From: CADEED01 sp963842515
GTDB taxonomy: Bacteria; Pseudomonadota; Gammaproteobacteria; Steroidobacterales; Steroidobacteraceae
NCBI GenBank assembly: GCA_963842515.1
Contig: CAWJGO010000001.1
Location: 62,001-126,000, forward strand
Direction of reading: 5' to 3'
Length of the DNA: 64,000 nt
Part shown: positions 47,544 through 57,344 of the stretch, in pieces
How positions within the stretch are numbered: the stretch's first letter is position 1
Layout: each line of letters opens with the position of its first letter
The notes under the pieces: model-generated
Seen by the model: the letters and a program-made list of their open reading frames with translations, nothing else
Told to the model about the DNA's origin: nothing
Database searches by the model: none
Position numbers and translations under genes: made by a program

Positions 47544-49067
47544 TCATGCTGCGGCGCTGTCGACGTCGGATTCCGGTTCGAGGTATTTCGATTCGAGATA
47601 TCGCAGCGCTGAGGCTGCCGACAAGGGCTTGCCGGTCGCGAACTTGAGCAGCTCCTGCGCGGTAATGCGCGCGCCCTGCCCGTGCACGTTCTCGCGCAAC
47701 CAGCCGATCAGCCCGGCGAACTCGCCGCGCGCAATCTGTGTTTCCACATCCGGGACCGCTTCGCGCAGCGCCTCATAGAACTGCGCCGCCATCACCGCGC
47801 CGAGCGCGTAGGACGGGAAGTAGCCGAACGAGCCGACTGCCCAATGCACGTCCTGCAGCACGCCCTCCAGGTCGTTGCGCGGCACGACGCCCAGCCGCTG
47901 TTCCATGCTGGAATTCCATGCATCGCGCAAATTGCGCACCGCGAGTTCGCCGGACAGGAGCTGGTTCTCGAGCTCGTATCGCAACTGGATGTGCAGCGTG
48001 TAGGTGATCTCGTCGGCATCGACGCGGATCGGACCGCGCTTCACGCGCGTGAGCTGCGCGTAGAGGTTTTCTTCCGACCATTCCGGACCAGAGACACCGA
48101 AATGCTTCTCGAGCAGCGGCTTCAGATAGGTGACGAAGCCACGGCTGCGGCAGACGATCATTTCCATCAACAGGGACTGGCTCTCTTCGAGCGCCATGCC
48201 GCGATCCCGCCCGACCGGTTGGTCGGCGTATTCGGCAGGCAAGCCCACGTCGTACATGGCGTGGCCGGTTTCGTGCAGTGCCCCGAGCAATCCAGAGAAC
48301 GGCTCGGTGGTATCGAAGCGCGTGGTGACACGCACGTCGCCGGGCACGCCCTCGGTGAAGGGATGTTCGCTCTCATCGAGACGGCCGCGATCGAACGGAA
48401 ACCCGACTGCTTTCATGACCTCCACGGCGAGCGCGCGCTGCTTGCCCGCGCTGAACTTGCCGATGATGGGCAGCACGGGATGTTGCTCCTGGCGCGCGAG
48501 CACTTCGCGGATCAGACCCGGCAACCGGCGCGCCAGCGCCTTGAACATCGCATCGATTTCGCCCGCGGTGAGGCCGGGGCTGAACTCATCGACGAGTGCA
48601 TCGTACGGCGCGAGATTGCGCGCCTGGCCAAGCAGCTGTGCCTTGTCGCGGACCAGGTGGACAACCTCTTCGAGGTGCGGCGCAAAGTCTTCGAACTTGC
48701 CGGTCTCGCGCGCATACAGCCATTTTGCCTCGGCCTTGGAGGCGGCCTTGGCGAGGCGCGAGACCAGCGCGACCGGGGTCGCGATGGCGAAGTCGCGTTG
48801 GCGGCGCATCTCGCGCAGGTTCGAGACTTGCCAATCCACGAGTCCACCGGTGTTGGCCTGGGCACGATCCAGCAGGCGTGTGATCCGCGGCGCGGTCACC
48901 AGCGAGTGGTATTCGGTTTCGAGCGCCGCCAGCTGCTCACCGCGAACGTCCGCGCTGCCGCGCGGCATCATCACCGCCGCGTCCCAGCGGAGGATTGCCA
49001 TGGCACCACGGAAGGCATGCAGGCGTTTCCATTCCTGCTCGAGCTGTTTATAGGGGGACTGGGCCAT
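47544..49067 (-). CDS. Carboxypeptidase Taq (M32) metallopeptidase
   Basis: The 507-residue product has the M32 zinc motif HETGH (265-269), with SGLLGALHETGHAMYD, and the family text VSGPEWSEENLYAQLTRVKRGPIRVDADEITYTLHI, SFGYFPSYALGAVMAAQFYEAL. It releases C-terminal amino acids. Cytosolic, no signal peptide. The ATG at 49067 is used. Downstream 20 bp lies the CREST gene. Confidence 0.96.
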   Translation of the reverse strand: MAQSPYKQLEQEWKRLHAFRGAMAILRWDAAVMMPRGSADVRGEQLAALETEYHSLVTAPRITRLLDRAQANTGGLVDWQVSNLREMRRQRDFAIATPVALVSRLAKAASKAEAKWLYARETGKFEDFAPHLEEVVHLVRDKAQLLGQARNLAPYDALVDEFSPGLTAGEIDAMFKALARRLPGLIREVLARQEQHPVLPIIGKFSAGKQRALAVEVMKAVGFPFDRGRLDESEHPFTEGVPGDVRVTTRFDTTEPFSGLLGALHETGHAMYDVGLPAEYADQPVGRDRGMALEESQSLLMEMIVCRSRGFVTYLKPLLEKHFGVSGPEWSEENLYAQLTRVKRGPIRVDADEITYTLHIQLRYELENQLLSGELAVRNLRDAWNSSMEQRLGVVPRNDLEGVLQDVHWAVGSFGYFPSYALGAVMAAQFYEALREAVPDVETQIARGEFAGLIGWLRENVHGQGARITAQELLKFATGKPLSAASALRYLESKYLEPESDVDSAAA

Positions 49068-49118
49068 TGAGGGATCGCGGAGGCGGGGGGAAAGTGTCGG
49101 GCGCCAGTCTACCAGCGA

Positions 49119-49143
49119 CCCTCCCTCCCGCCTGCTGGGAGGG
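49119..49143 (-). terminator. Possible terminator hairpin after the RND operon
   Basis: CCCTCCC (49119-49125) and GGGAGGG (49137-49143) are exact inverted copies. On the minus strand the stem follows the RND permease gene and a stretch containing TTAACTAATTGATT. No clear U-tract follows, so termination is a guess; the gap also must hold the M32 promoter. Confidence 0.4.
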
Positions 49144-49249
49144 CCCTGAATGCAAAGAGAATCAATTAGTTAACCGCTCAGGTTGCGGTTGACAGCGCCG
49201 GGCGGCCGGGCCCTCTGCTTGGCAATTATGTCAACGCCGCGGTGGTGAA

Positions 49250-52200
49250 TCAGCCGAGAGGACGATCCGGCGATGGGGTACCTGCGGATTCGGCCGTGAC
49301 CGGCACGCCAGCGGGAACGGGACGTTTGCCGAGCAACCCGTCGACCAGCCGCGACATGTGTTGGGGGGAGCGGGTGTTGCGCGCGATCAGCAGATAGAGC
49401 GCTGGGACGACGTACAAGGTCATCGCAAGCGAGACCATGGTGCCGAAGAACACCGTGGCGCCGATGGATTCACGGCTTTCAGCGCCCGCGCCATGCGCGA
49501 GCATCAGCGGCACGGCGCCGAACGCAGTGCAAAGACTGGTCATGAGCACCGGACGCAGGCGGGTGGCCGACGACTGGATGATGGCGTCCACGAATTCGAC
49601 GCCGCGGTCGCGCAGCTGGTTGGCGAACTCGACGATGAGGATGCCGTTCTTGCAGGCAATGCCGATCAGCATGATGCAGCCGATCTGGCTGAAGATGTTG
49701 ATGGTGGAATTGAACAGCCACAACCCGATCAATGCACCGGTGATAGCGAGCGGCACCGTGACCAGGATCACCACCGGGTGGATGAAGCTCTCGAATTGCG
49801 CGGCCAGCACCAGATAAACCACGAGCAGCGCGAACCCGAACGTGATCCACAGCGCGCTGCCTGATTGTTTGAGCTGATACGTTTGGCCGTTGTAGATGAT
49901 CTGCGCCGCCGGGGCTTCTTCGCGTATCACTTGCTCCATGTACTTCACGGCATCGCCGAGCGCGTAGCCGGGCGCCAGCGAGCCGGCCAGCTCTATCGCC
50001 CGCATGCGGTCGGTGCGACGCAACTCATTGGGCCCGGCGCGCTCTTCAATGCGCACGAGCGCCGAGAGCGGCAGCAGGTCGCCGTTCTTGTCGGAGCGCA
50101 CGTAGAGATTGTCGAGATCGCCGACGGTGGCACGTTGCTCGTCGCGGGCCTGCAGGATCACGTCGTATTCCTCACCGGAACGTTCGAAAGTGGTGACGAT
50201 ACGCGAGCCGAGCATTGTCTCGAGCGTGCGCCCCACCGACTGGAGGGAGACGCCGAGATCCGCGGCCTTGTTGCGGTCGATCTGGATGATGACGCGCGGT
50301 TTGCGCTCAAGGTAGTCGGATTCCAGGTCCTGGATGCGTGGGTTTTCCGCCTCGACGCGCTGCATGATCTTGTCGCGCCATTTGACGATTTCAGCGTAGT
50401 CGCCGCCACCGAGTGCGATTGCCAGCGGGCGCGTGCTGTTACGCGTGAGCGGACTACCGGCTTGGTTCACGTTGACCCGCGCGCCGGTAATGGCCTGGGT
50501 TCGCTGACGCAGACGCTCGGCGATGAGCCCCGCACTGTCATCGCGTTCGTCCCAGAGATTGAGCGGCAGCGCGACGAAGCCGGTATTGGTCTCGGCTCCG
50601 CGGCCAAACCCTCCCGTGCGTACGATCACGCGCTTGGCGTTGCCGCGCGTCACCTCGTCCTGGGCGATTTCTTCGACTTGGCGCAGTTGCCGGTCGAGAT
50701 AGGCGAGGCTTGCGCCCTCGGGCGCCCCGACGAAGATGCGCACGAAAGCGCGATCCTCATCCGGGGCGAGCTCGCTGGGCAGTTTCGAGCCCGAGAATGG
50801 AAAACCTTGGATCAACAGCATGACCGCGACACCGAAGAGCGCCAGTGCGCCGCCCACGATCCACAGCGGGCGCCGGCCGGTGAGCGCACCACGCAGGACC
50901 CGCGCGTACCTCTCGTCGATGTTGTGAAACAGCCGGTCGATGCCGCCGGTCACGCGCGACTTCGGCATTCCGTTGGCAAACAGCTTCGACGTCATCATCG
51001 GAGTCATGGTCAGCGCGACGAACGCGGAGAAACCGACCGCGGCGGCGACCGTCACGCCGAATTCGCCGAACAGTCGACCGGTATCGCCGGTCATGAACGA
51101 CACGGGCACGAAGACCGCCATGAGCACCAGCGTGGTCGCGATGACCGCAAAGCCGATTTCCTTCGAGCCGTTGATGGATGCGAGCACCGCGGGCTCGCCG
51201 CCCTCGATGCGGCGCACGATGTTCTCCAGCACTACGATGGCATCGTCGACCACCAAGCCGATCGCGAGCACCGCACCTAACAAGGTGAGCGTATTGATGG
51301 AATAGTCGAGCACGAGCATCACTATGGCCGCGGCGACGATCGACACGGGGATGGTGACCGCGGGTATGAGCGTGGCTCGCAGCGTCCCGAGGAACACGAA
51401 GATTACGACCAGCACCAGGATCAACGTCTCGGTCAGCGCCAACACTACGTTCTTGAGCGATGCGGCGATGAACATGCCGTTGTCGATGTTGATCTCGGCG
51501 ATGATGTCCTTGGGCAAAGTGGACTGGATCGATGCCAGCTGCTTCTTGACGGCCGCCGACGTGGCGAGCACGTTGGCTTTCGATTGCGGCAGGATGGCCA
51601 TCGACATGCCGACCAGGCCGTTCGAACGCGAAATGCTGCGGTCGTCCTCGGAGGCCAGACGCACCTCGGCCACCTCGCTGAGCCGCACGAGGTATCCGTC
51701 GACGCCGCGGCCGATCACCAGGTTGCGAAAGTCCGCTTCGGTGCGCAGATTGGTATCGGTACGCAGCGTGAATTCGCGCTCGGTGGATTCGAGCCGGCCG
51801 GCGGGTAACTCGACGTTCTCGCGCAGCAGCGCATTTTCCACATCGGTGACCGTGAGCTGGCGCGACGCAAGATTCTCGCGCGACATCCACACCCGCATCG
51901 CGTAGCGCCGCGCTCCGTTGACGCGCACCGAAGCCACACCTTCGAGCGTCGAGAACTGGTCGACGAGGTAACGTTGCATGTAGTCGGTGAGCTCGAGCAC
52001 CCCGCGCTGGGTGCTCGACACGTTGATCCACACGATCGGATCGATGCGGCTGTCGACTTTGGTGATTTCCGGAGGATCCGCCTCGAGCGGCAGATTCCGC
52101 GCGACGCGCGACAGGCGCTCACGCACGTCGTTCGCGGCACCATCGAGATCGCGATCGAGCGAGAACTCGACGCTGATCTGCGAGCGTTCGTCGCGGCTGC

Positions 52201-52447
52201 CGGAGTTGAGGCGCTCGACGCCTTCGATACCGGAGATTTCGTTTTCGATGACCTGCGTTATCCGCGTCTCGACTACATCGGAGGACGCGCCGCGATAGTT
52301 GGTCTCGATGTTGACGACCGGACGATCGACATCGGGGAATTCGCGCAGCGAGAGGCGCGTGACTGCACCGATGCCGAGGATGAACAGTAACAGTGACATG
52401 ACCGTCGCGAAGACGGGACGGCGTACGGACAGGTCGGAGATCATCAT
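49250..52447 (-). CDS. RND multidrug efflux permease (HAE1/AcrB type)
   Basis: The 1065-residue product is a full-length HAE1 RND transporter: MMISDLSVRRPVFATVMSLLLFILGIGAVT (TM1), the periplasmic headpiece with NYRGASSDVVETRITQVIENEISGIEG, the TM4 charge pair LLGAVLAIGLVVDDAIVVLENI (two Asp) and the C-terminal FESFIHPVVILVTVPLAITGAL and MLIGIACKNGILIVEFANQLRDRG. It pumps drugs or other amphiphiles out with proton influx. It partners with the adaptor encoded immediately upstream (10 bp gap). No outer-membrane factor is in the operon, so it probably borrows a TolC-like protein elsewhere. Confidence 0.96.
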   Translation of the reverse strand: MMISDLSVRRPVFATVMSLLLFILGIGAVTRLSLREFPDVDRPVVNIETNYRGASSDVVETRITQVIENEISGIEGVERLNSGSRDERSQISVEFSLDRDLDGAANDVRERLSRVARNLPLEADPPEITKVDSRIDPIVWINVSSTQRGVLELTDYMQRYLVDQFSTLEGVASVRVNGARRYAMRVWMSRENLASRQLTVTDVENALLRENVELPAGRLESTEREFTLRTDTNLRTEADFRNLVIGRGVDGYLVRLSEVAEVRLASEDDRSISRSNGLVGMSMAILPQSKANVLATSAAVKKQLASIQSTLPKDIIAEINIDNGMFIAASLKNVVLALTETLILVLVVIFVFLGTLRATLIPAVTIPVSIVAAAIVMLVLDYSINTLTLLGAVLAIGLVVDDAIVVLENIVRRIEGGEPAVLASINGSKEIGFAVIATTLVLMAVFVPVSFMTGDTGRLFGEFGVTVAAAVGFSAFVALTMTPMMTSKLFANGMPKSRVTGGIDRLFHNIDERYARVLRGALTGRRPLWIVGGALALFGVAVMLLIQGFPFSGSKLPSELAPDEDRAFVRIFVGAPEGASLAYLDRQLRQVEEIAQDEVTRGNAKRVIVRTGGFGRGAETNTGFVALPLNLWDERDDSAGLIAERLRQRTQAITGARVNVNQAGSPLTRNSTRPLAIALGGGDYAEIVKWRDKIMQRVEAENPRIQDLESDYLERKPRVIIQIDRNKAADLGVSLQSVGRTLETMLGSRIVTTFERSGEEYDVILQARDEQRATVGDLDNLYVRSDKNGDLLPLSALVRIEERAGPNELRRTDRMRAIELAGSLAPGYALGDAVKYMEQVIREEAPAAQIIYNGQTYQLKQSGSALWITFGFALLVVYLVLAAQFESFIHPVVILVTVPLAITGALIGLWLFNSTINIFSQIGCIMLIGIACKNGILIVEFANQLRDRGVEFVDAIIQSSATRLRPVLMTSLCTAFGAVPLMLAHGAGAESRESIGATVFFGTMVSLAMTLYVVPALYLLIARNTRSPQHMSRLVDGLLGKRPVPAGVPVTAESAGTPSPDRPLG

Positions 52448-52457
52448 CGGGACCTCC

Positions 52458-53606
52458 TTACTGGGCTATCCGCGCGGGGCTCGCGCTCGCTTCGTGGGAT
52501 TTATCCAGATCGTCTTCGGGCATCCCCTCGGCTCGTTCAATGGCGAGCACCAGGGATCCGTCGCGCACCTTCTGCGTTCCTTCGACAACTACGCGTTCAC
52601 CAGCGGTGAGGCCGGTGAGCACTTCGACGCTTCCAGGACGCCGGGATCCGATTCGGACTTCACGGCGCGTCACTTTTCCGTCCACCACCACGAATACGAA
52701 TTGGCGCTCGGCTTCGGGCGTAAGCGCCTCTTCGGGGATGATCAGCGCCTGACGTTCGTCGTTCGCCAAGCTGACGTTGAGGAACATGCCGGGCTTGAGG
52801 GCGCCGTCTTCATTGGCCAACAACGCACGCACCGTCACCGAGCGGGTGTTCATGTCGACGCGCGAATCGATGCTGCCCACCGAGCCGGCGAAGGTGCGCC
52901 CGGGGAACGCCGGCGCGGTGGCGCGGATGGACAATCCCTCGCGCAACGAAGCGAGGAAATTCTCCGGCACCGAAAAATCGAGCTTGATGACGCTGGTGTC
53001 ATCCAGCGTGGTGATGACGTCGCCAGGGCTGATGAGCGTTCCGACACTGACGCGACGCAGGCCGACACGTCCGGAGAACGGCGCGCGAATCACGGTGTCT
53101 TCGAGCCGTGCGGTCGCTGCGCCGAGCCGCGCACGGTTGGCTTTGAGAGTGCCTTCGAGCTGATCGAAGCTCGATTTGGAAAGAGCCTGCGTGTTCATCA
53201 GCTCGCGGCTGCGGTTGTACTGGCTCTCGCTCTCGGTGAGCGTGGCTTGCGCGGCCGCGACGTCGGCGCGCGCCTGGGCATCGTCGAGCTGCACCAGCAC
53301 CTGGCCACGCTTCACGCGCTCACCGTCGCGGAATCGCACTGCGGTGACGATGTTGGAAATCTTGGTGCTGATGTCGACCGATTCATTGGCGCGCGCGTTG
53401 CCCAGCGCTTCGAGTTTCTGGCTGATGCGTTCCGCGCGCACCGGCGCGAGCGTCACGGAAGCCGGTGCGTTGTTACGCCCGCCACCGCCCTGCGCGGCCG
53501 GCGCACCAGGCTCGGCCTTGTGCTGCGTCGCGTAGATAGCCCAGGCGGCGCACAGCACGGCCACGGCAATGCTGATCGGAGTAGTGAGATTGCGCGACTC
53601 TGACAT
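52458..53606 (-). CDS. RND efflux periplasmic adaptor (membrane fusion protein)
   Basis: The 382-residue product has one N-terminal membrane segment (PISIAVAVLCAAWAIYAT), a barrel-sandwich hybrid with ISTKISNIVTAVRFRDGERVKRGQVLVQLDDAQARADV, a coiled hairpin, the ATARLEDTVIRAPFSGRVGLRRVSVGTLISPGDVITT return strand and the membrane-proximal VEVLTGLTAGERVVVEGTQKVRDG. It links the permease to an outer-membrane channel. First gene of the two-gene efflux operon. Confidence 0.95.
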   Translation of the reverse strand: MSESRNLTTPISIAVAVLCAAWAIYATQHKAEPGAPAAQGGGGRNNAPASVTLAPVRAERISQKLEALGNARANESVDISTKISNIVTAVRFRDGERVKRGQVLVQLDDAQARADVAAAQATLTESESQYNRSRELMNTQALSKSSFDQLEGTLKANRARLGAATARLEDTVIRAPFSGRVGLRRVSVGTLISPGDVITTLDDTSVIKLDFSVPENFLASLREGLSIRATAPAFPGRTFAGSVGSIDSRVDMNTRSVTVRALLANEDGALKPGMFLNVSLANDERQALIIPEEALTPEAERQFVFVVVDGKVTRREVRIGSRRPGSVEVLTGLTAGERVVVEGTQKVRDGSLVLAIERAEGMPEDDLDKSHEASASPARIAQ

Positions 53607-53687
53607 CGTGTGCGGCTTCGGACCTGTCGTTTGCGGAGGGCAAGTATGGCACCGCTAACACGCCGACACACGAGGGGAATCATAAAG

Positions 53688-54554
53688 TTATGACACCCCG
53701 ATATGCCTTTCTTCCCAGCGGCGGATCATCTGTTTGCGCGCAGCCCCCCAACGGTATCCGCCGAGGTCACCGCCGGCCCGAAGCACACGATGACAAGGGA
53801 TGATCCAGGCGATGGGATTCGCGCCAACTGCATTACCAACGGCCCGGGCCCCTTTCGGTTTACCGAGCCTCTCTGCTAACGCGCTGTATGTGACCGTCTC
53901 ACCCGCGTCTAGTTCGAGCAGTGCACGCCAGACCTGCACCTGGAAATTCGTGCCGCATACGGTCAGGGGTAACGTTGTGGCCCGATGGCCCCATATGGTG
54001 TCGACCAAAGTCTTAGCACGCGCGTCATCACGGACGAGCTCGGCCTTCGGCCAGGCGGCACGCAGCGCCTTCAGCTCCGCAATCTCCCCACCAGCATCGA
54101 CAAAGGCAAGCCGGCACAGACCCCGTGAGGTTTCGGCGATGAACGCCGTTCCGAATGGCGTCCCGGCAATGCCGTGGCGAATGCTCACACCCGCGCCACC
54201 CGCGCGAATTTCTCCCGGCGTCATTGCCTCGAGCGTCACTGTCAGATCATGCAACCGCCCGCCTCCCGAAAGTCCCACAGAATGGGCTGCGTCGAGCACT
54301 GAAGGTTCAGCGTGCAATGCCTGCCCCGCCGCGCGGCTGGTGACTTCGGCGAGATACTGTTTGGGAGTGAGACCCGTCCACCGGCGGAACAGCCGGTTGA
54401 AATGAAATTCGGAGAGGCCAACGGCCTTGGCGATTTCCGACAATCTCGGCTGGCGTTGATATTCGCGCTCGATGAATTCAATGGCCCGCGTCATGCGCGC
54501 GAACTCGCGGCTGTCGAGAAACCCGTCCGTCATTGAGCTGACTTTCATATCCAT
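53688..54554 (-). CDS. Ada-like AraC-type HTH fused to DNA alkyltransferase
   Basis: The 288-residue product has an AraC-type HTH (about 24-115: AIEFIEREYQRQPRLSEIAKAVGLSEFHFNRLFRRWTGLTPKQYLAEV) followed by a full methyltransferase (GTNFQVQVWRALLELDAGETVTYSALAERLG, RAVGNAVGANPIAWII and PCHRV with Cys about 254). It is Ada without its N-terminal metal-binding methyl-phosphotriester sensor. Such proteins may regulate alkylation genes. The start is ATG 54554, GTG 54560 or ATG 54548; no ribosome site discriminates them. Confidence 0.93.
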   Translation of the reverse strand: MDMKVSSMTDGFLDSREFARMTRAIEFIEREYQRQPRLSEIAKAVGLSEFHFNRLFRRWTGLTPKQYLAEVTSRAAGQALHAEPSVLDAAHSVGLSGGGRLHDLTVTLEAMTPGEIRAGGAGVSIRHGIAGTPFGTAFIAETSRGLCRLAFVDAGGEIAELKALRAAWPKAELVRDDARAKTLVDTIWGHRATTLPLTVCGTNFQVQVWRALLELDAGETVTYSALAERLGKPKGARAVGNAVGANPIAWIIPCHRVLRAGGDLGGYRWGAARKQMIRRWEERHIGVS

Positions 54555-54605
54555 GGCCACATTGTGTGGGCGGCCGCCGTGATCTTCGACCCGATCCTTG
54601 CGCCC

Positions 54606-55769
54606 TCAGCGGCCGGCCGGCTGCTCCTCGATTCCTTTCAACAACATCGCCGGCAGCTCGGGCAGGCTGCTGCCACCGACGTTGGCGATGTTGAGGATGG
54701 CCAGCTGGCGGCGCGGGATGACCCAGTAAGCGCTGCCATTGTCGTCGGTCACACCGAGCGCTTCGTCGCCGTCGATTCGCAGGCGCGCAACCTGCATGCC
54801 GGTCTCGGCGTTCACTCGCGAGGGGCGCGCCATCTCCTGCACCCAGCCGCGGGGCAGCACCGCGTTTTGTCCATTCATTCCATCGCTGCCGAGCAGGTTG
54901 AGGACGCGCAGCATGTCACGCGCGGTCGCGTGCCAGCAGCAATGTGCGGCCGGCATGCCTGCGCGCCGATCGAGCTGCAGCTCCGCGGTACCCGCGCCCA
55001 GCGCTCGCCACAGGCGCTGGTCGATATAGGTCTCGAACGGTTGGCCGGTCACACGTTCGACGATGACCGCCGCGAGTTGCGTGTTGGCCGGCGAAACGTT
55101 GTAGAAGCCTCCCGGCTCATGGTCGAGCCTGAAGCCGAGGGCGCTCGATTCGAAATCGTTGCCTAACAACATGCGCACGCCGCGGGCGGTGGCAAACTGC
55201 GGCAGTTGCGCGAGGTTTTCCCACGGCGAGCGATACAGCAGGCCACGGATGTCGCCACCCGTTTCGAGGCCGCTGGTTTCCTCGAGCAGCTGACGCAAGG
55301 TGATCCGGCCGCGCGGCTCGTCGTCCCACTCGGGCAGGTAACGCGCCACCGGTGTATCGAGCGAAGCGATGCGGCCGTCGTTCTTCGCGATGCCGATCGC
55401 CATGGCCGTGAGCGGTCGCGCCACCAGCGCCGCCGGCAGCAGCGTCGCTGCATCGTCGGCCTGGAAATAGCGCTCCACCGCGAGCTCGCCGCGATACATG
55501 ACTAACAAGGCGCGCGAACCGGCGCCGCGTGCGCGATTCACCGACTCCTCGACCACCAGTTCGTCGATCACCGGCGCGGCAGGCCTGGGGATGGCCACGG
55601 CCGGGGCGGCCGGCAAGCCGATCGTCGCCACAGGTAGGTAGCGACCGTCGGCGGGCAACGGCAGTTGCAGGGCGCGGCGCCAGAACGGCAAGTCAGCCGT
55701 GAACACGCCTAGCCCAGAGGACACCAGCAGCAGCACGATGGCCGTGAGAAATGTAAGTACTCGGCGCAT
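54606..55769 (-). CDS. Class C beta-lactamase-related serine hydrolase homologue, catalytic pair lost
   Basis: The 387-residue product has a signal anchor (FLTAIVLLLVSSGLGVF), then a class C-type serine hydrolase fold with VMYRGELAVERYFQADDAAT, AIGIAKNDGRIASLDTPVARYLPEW, ITLRQLLEETSGLETG and YWVIPRRQLAILNIANVGG. The SxxK motif expected between residues 113 and 120 reads L115-V-A-R118, so both the nucleophile Ser and the Lys are gone. The Tyr motif reads YNVSPANTQL rather than YxS/YxN. It is probably non-catalytic, or catalyses by other residues. The alignment is by eye. Start: ATG 55769. Confidence 0.85.
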   Translation of the reverse strand: MRRVLTFLTAIVLLLVSSGLGVFTADLPFWRRALQLPLPADGRYLPVATIGLPAAPAVAIPRPAAPVIDELVVEESVNRARGAGSRALLVMYRGELAVERYFQADDAATLLPAALVARPLTAMAIGIAKNDGRIASLDTPVARYLPEWDDEPRGRITLRQLLEETSGLETGGDIRGLLYRSPWENLAQLPQFATARGVRMLLGNDFESSALGFRLDHEPGGFYNVSPANTQLAAVIVERVTGQPFETYIDQRLWRALGAGTAELQLDRRAGMPAAHCCWHATARDMLRVLNLLGSDGMNGQNAVLPRGWVQEMARPSRVNAETGMQVARLRIDGDEALGVTDDNGSAYWVIPRRQLAILNIANVGGSSLPELPAMLLKGIEEQPAGR

Positions 55770-55823
55770 GGAAATGGGGACAGAGACCTGGTGCCATGCT
55801 ACCAGTGCGTGCTCAAGGCTAGA

Positions 55824-57344
55824 ATGCCCGCCGCCGTGAAACTCTCGATCTGCGCCATCGCATCCGAAGTGGTACCGCTCGCCAAGAGCGGCGGGCTCGC
55901 CGACGTGGCCAGCGCCCTGTCGCGCCAGCTTACGACCGCGGGGCACGACGTCCGGCTGTTCGTGCCGTTTTATTCGCAGATCAAACGCGACCAGCTCAAC
56001 GCCACTCGCGTCGAAACGCTGCAGGGGCTGGCTGTTCGCCTCGGCAGCCACGAGTACGGCGTCGACATCTGGCGCGCGAACCTGCCCGGGTCGGCCACGC
56101 CCGTGTACCTGGTGGACTCCGCTGCGCTGTATGCGCGCCCTGCTCTGTACACCGGCGACCTCGATGAGCATCGCCGTTTTCTGGTGCTGACACGCGCCGC
56201 GCTCGAATCCTGCCGGCGCATGAATTTCCGGCCGCATATCGTGCACTCGCACGACTGGCACACCGCTTTCGCGCCGCTGTGGCTGCGCTCGAACTACAAG
56301 GACGACCCGGTGTTCGCCGGCGCAAGGTCGGTCATGACCATCCACAACATCGGTTACCAGGGCGTCTTCGGCGCGGCCGACCTCGCCGACCTCGATCTCG
56401 GCCCGGACGCCTATCTACTGCACCAGGACGACCTCAAGGCCGGCCATATCAATGCTCTCAAGCACGGCATCCTGCACGCCGACGCGGTGACCACCGTGAG
56501 CCCCACTTATGCGCGCGAAATCACCACGCCGTTGTACGGGATGGGCATGGAACTGGCGCTGGCGGCGCGCGGCAGCGCGGTGCGCGGCATCCTGAACGGC
56601 GTCGACTACGAAGAATGGGATCCGCGCCGCGACAAATACCTGCCGATCCACTACGGACCCGGCGAGAGCCCGGGCAAGGCGGAGCTCAAACGCAATTTCC
56701 TCCTGCGGCAGGGAATGACGCCGACGCGCGGGCGCGTGCCGCTGTTCGGCATCGTGAGCCGGCTCGCCTCGCAGAAAGGCTTCGACCTGCTCACCGATAC
56801 GCTGCCAAAACTGCTGCAGGACAACGATGTGCGGCTTGCCGTGGTGGGCACCGGGGATGCGGTCTACGAGAAATTTTTTGCCGGACTTGCCCAGAAGTTC
56901 CGCGGCCGGGCGTGGTTTTTCAGCGGGTACGACGAGGCGCTGGCCCACTGGATCGAAGGCGCGAGCGACGCGTTTCTCATGCCCTCTCAATACGAGCCCT
57001 GCGGCCTCAATCAGATGTATTCACTGCGTTACGGAACGATTCCGATCGTGCGCAAGACTGGCGGCCTCGCCGATTCGGTCGTGCATTTCGATCCGGCGAC
57101 CGGTGCCGGCACCGGCATCGTCTTCAATGATTTTGACGCCATCGCAATGGCCTGGGCACTCGACACGGCGATGAGCTGGTACGCGCAGCCGGCGCTCTGG
57201 GAGCGCATCGTGCAGAACGCCATGCGCTGCGATTTCTCCTGGGAGACCCAGGCCAATGAGTACCTGAAATTGTTCGCCGAACTACTTCAGCTTGACGCTG
57301 CCGCGCTCGTCAAACGGGATGCGCCGCAGAAAGCCGCTGGCTAA
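55824..57344 (+). CDS. glgA: Glycogen synthase
   Basis: The 506-residue product has the GT5 N-terminal motif EVVPLAKSGGLADV (Lys21), HIVHSHDWHTAFAPLWL, TIHNIGYQGVFGAAD, KAGHINALKHGILHADAVTTVSPTYAREI and the C-terminal FGIVSRLASQKGFDLLTDTL, PSQYEPCGLNQMYSLRYGTIPIVRKTGGLAD. It adds glucose from ADP-glucose to an alpha-1,4-glucan. I begin it at ATG 55824, since the ATG at 55791 adds 11 residues of unfamiliar sequence. Its last 63 bases overlap the antisense LEA gene. ADP-glucose is supplied by glgC (57742-59007). Confidence 0.96.
   Translation: MPAAVKLSICAIASEVVPLAKSGGLADVASALSRQLTTAGHDVRLFVPFYSQIKRDQLNATRVETLQGLAVRLGSHEYGVDIWRANLPGSATPVYLVDSAALYARPALYTGDLDEHRRFLVLTRAALESCRRMNFRPHIVHSHDWHTAFAPLWLRSNYKDDPVFAGARSVMTIHNIGYQGVFGAADLADLDLGPDAYLLHQDDLKAGHINALKHGILHADAVTTVSPTYAREITTPLYGMGMELALAARGSAVRGILNGVDYEEWDPRRDKYLPIHYGPGESPGKAELKRNFLLRQGMTPTRGRVPLFGIVSRLASQKGFDLLTDTLPKLLQDNDVRLAVVGTGDAVYEKFFAGLAQKFRGRAWFFSGYDEALAHWIEGASDAFLMPSQYEPCGLNQMYSLRYGTIPIVRKTGGLADSVVHFDPATGAGTGIVFNDFDAIAMAWALDTAMSWYAQPALWERIVQNAMRCDFSWETQANEYLKLFAELLQLDAAALVKRDAPQKAAG

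Noticed and set aside
49865..51280. 471-codon plus-strand frame antisense to the RND permease
   Set aside because: Shadow composition (His, Arg, Glu, Ala) and no start signal; the minus-strand permease is full length and unmistakable.
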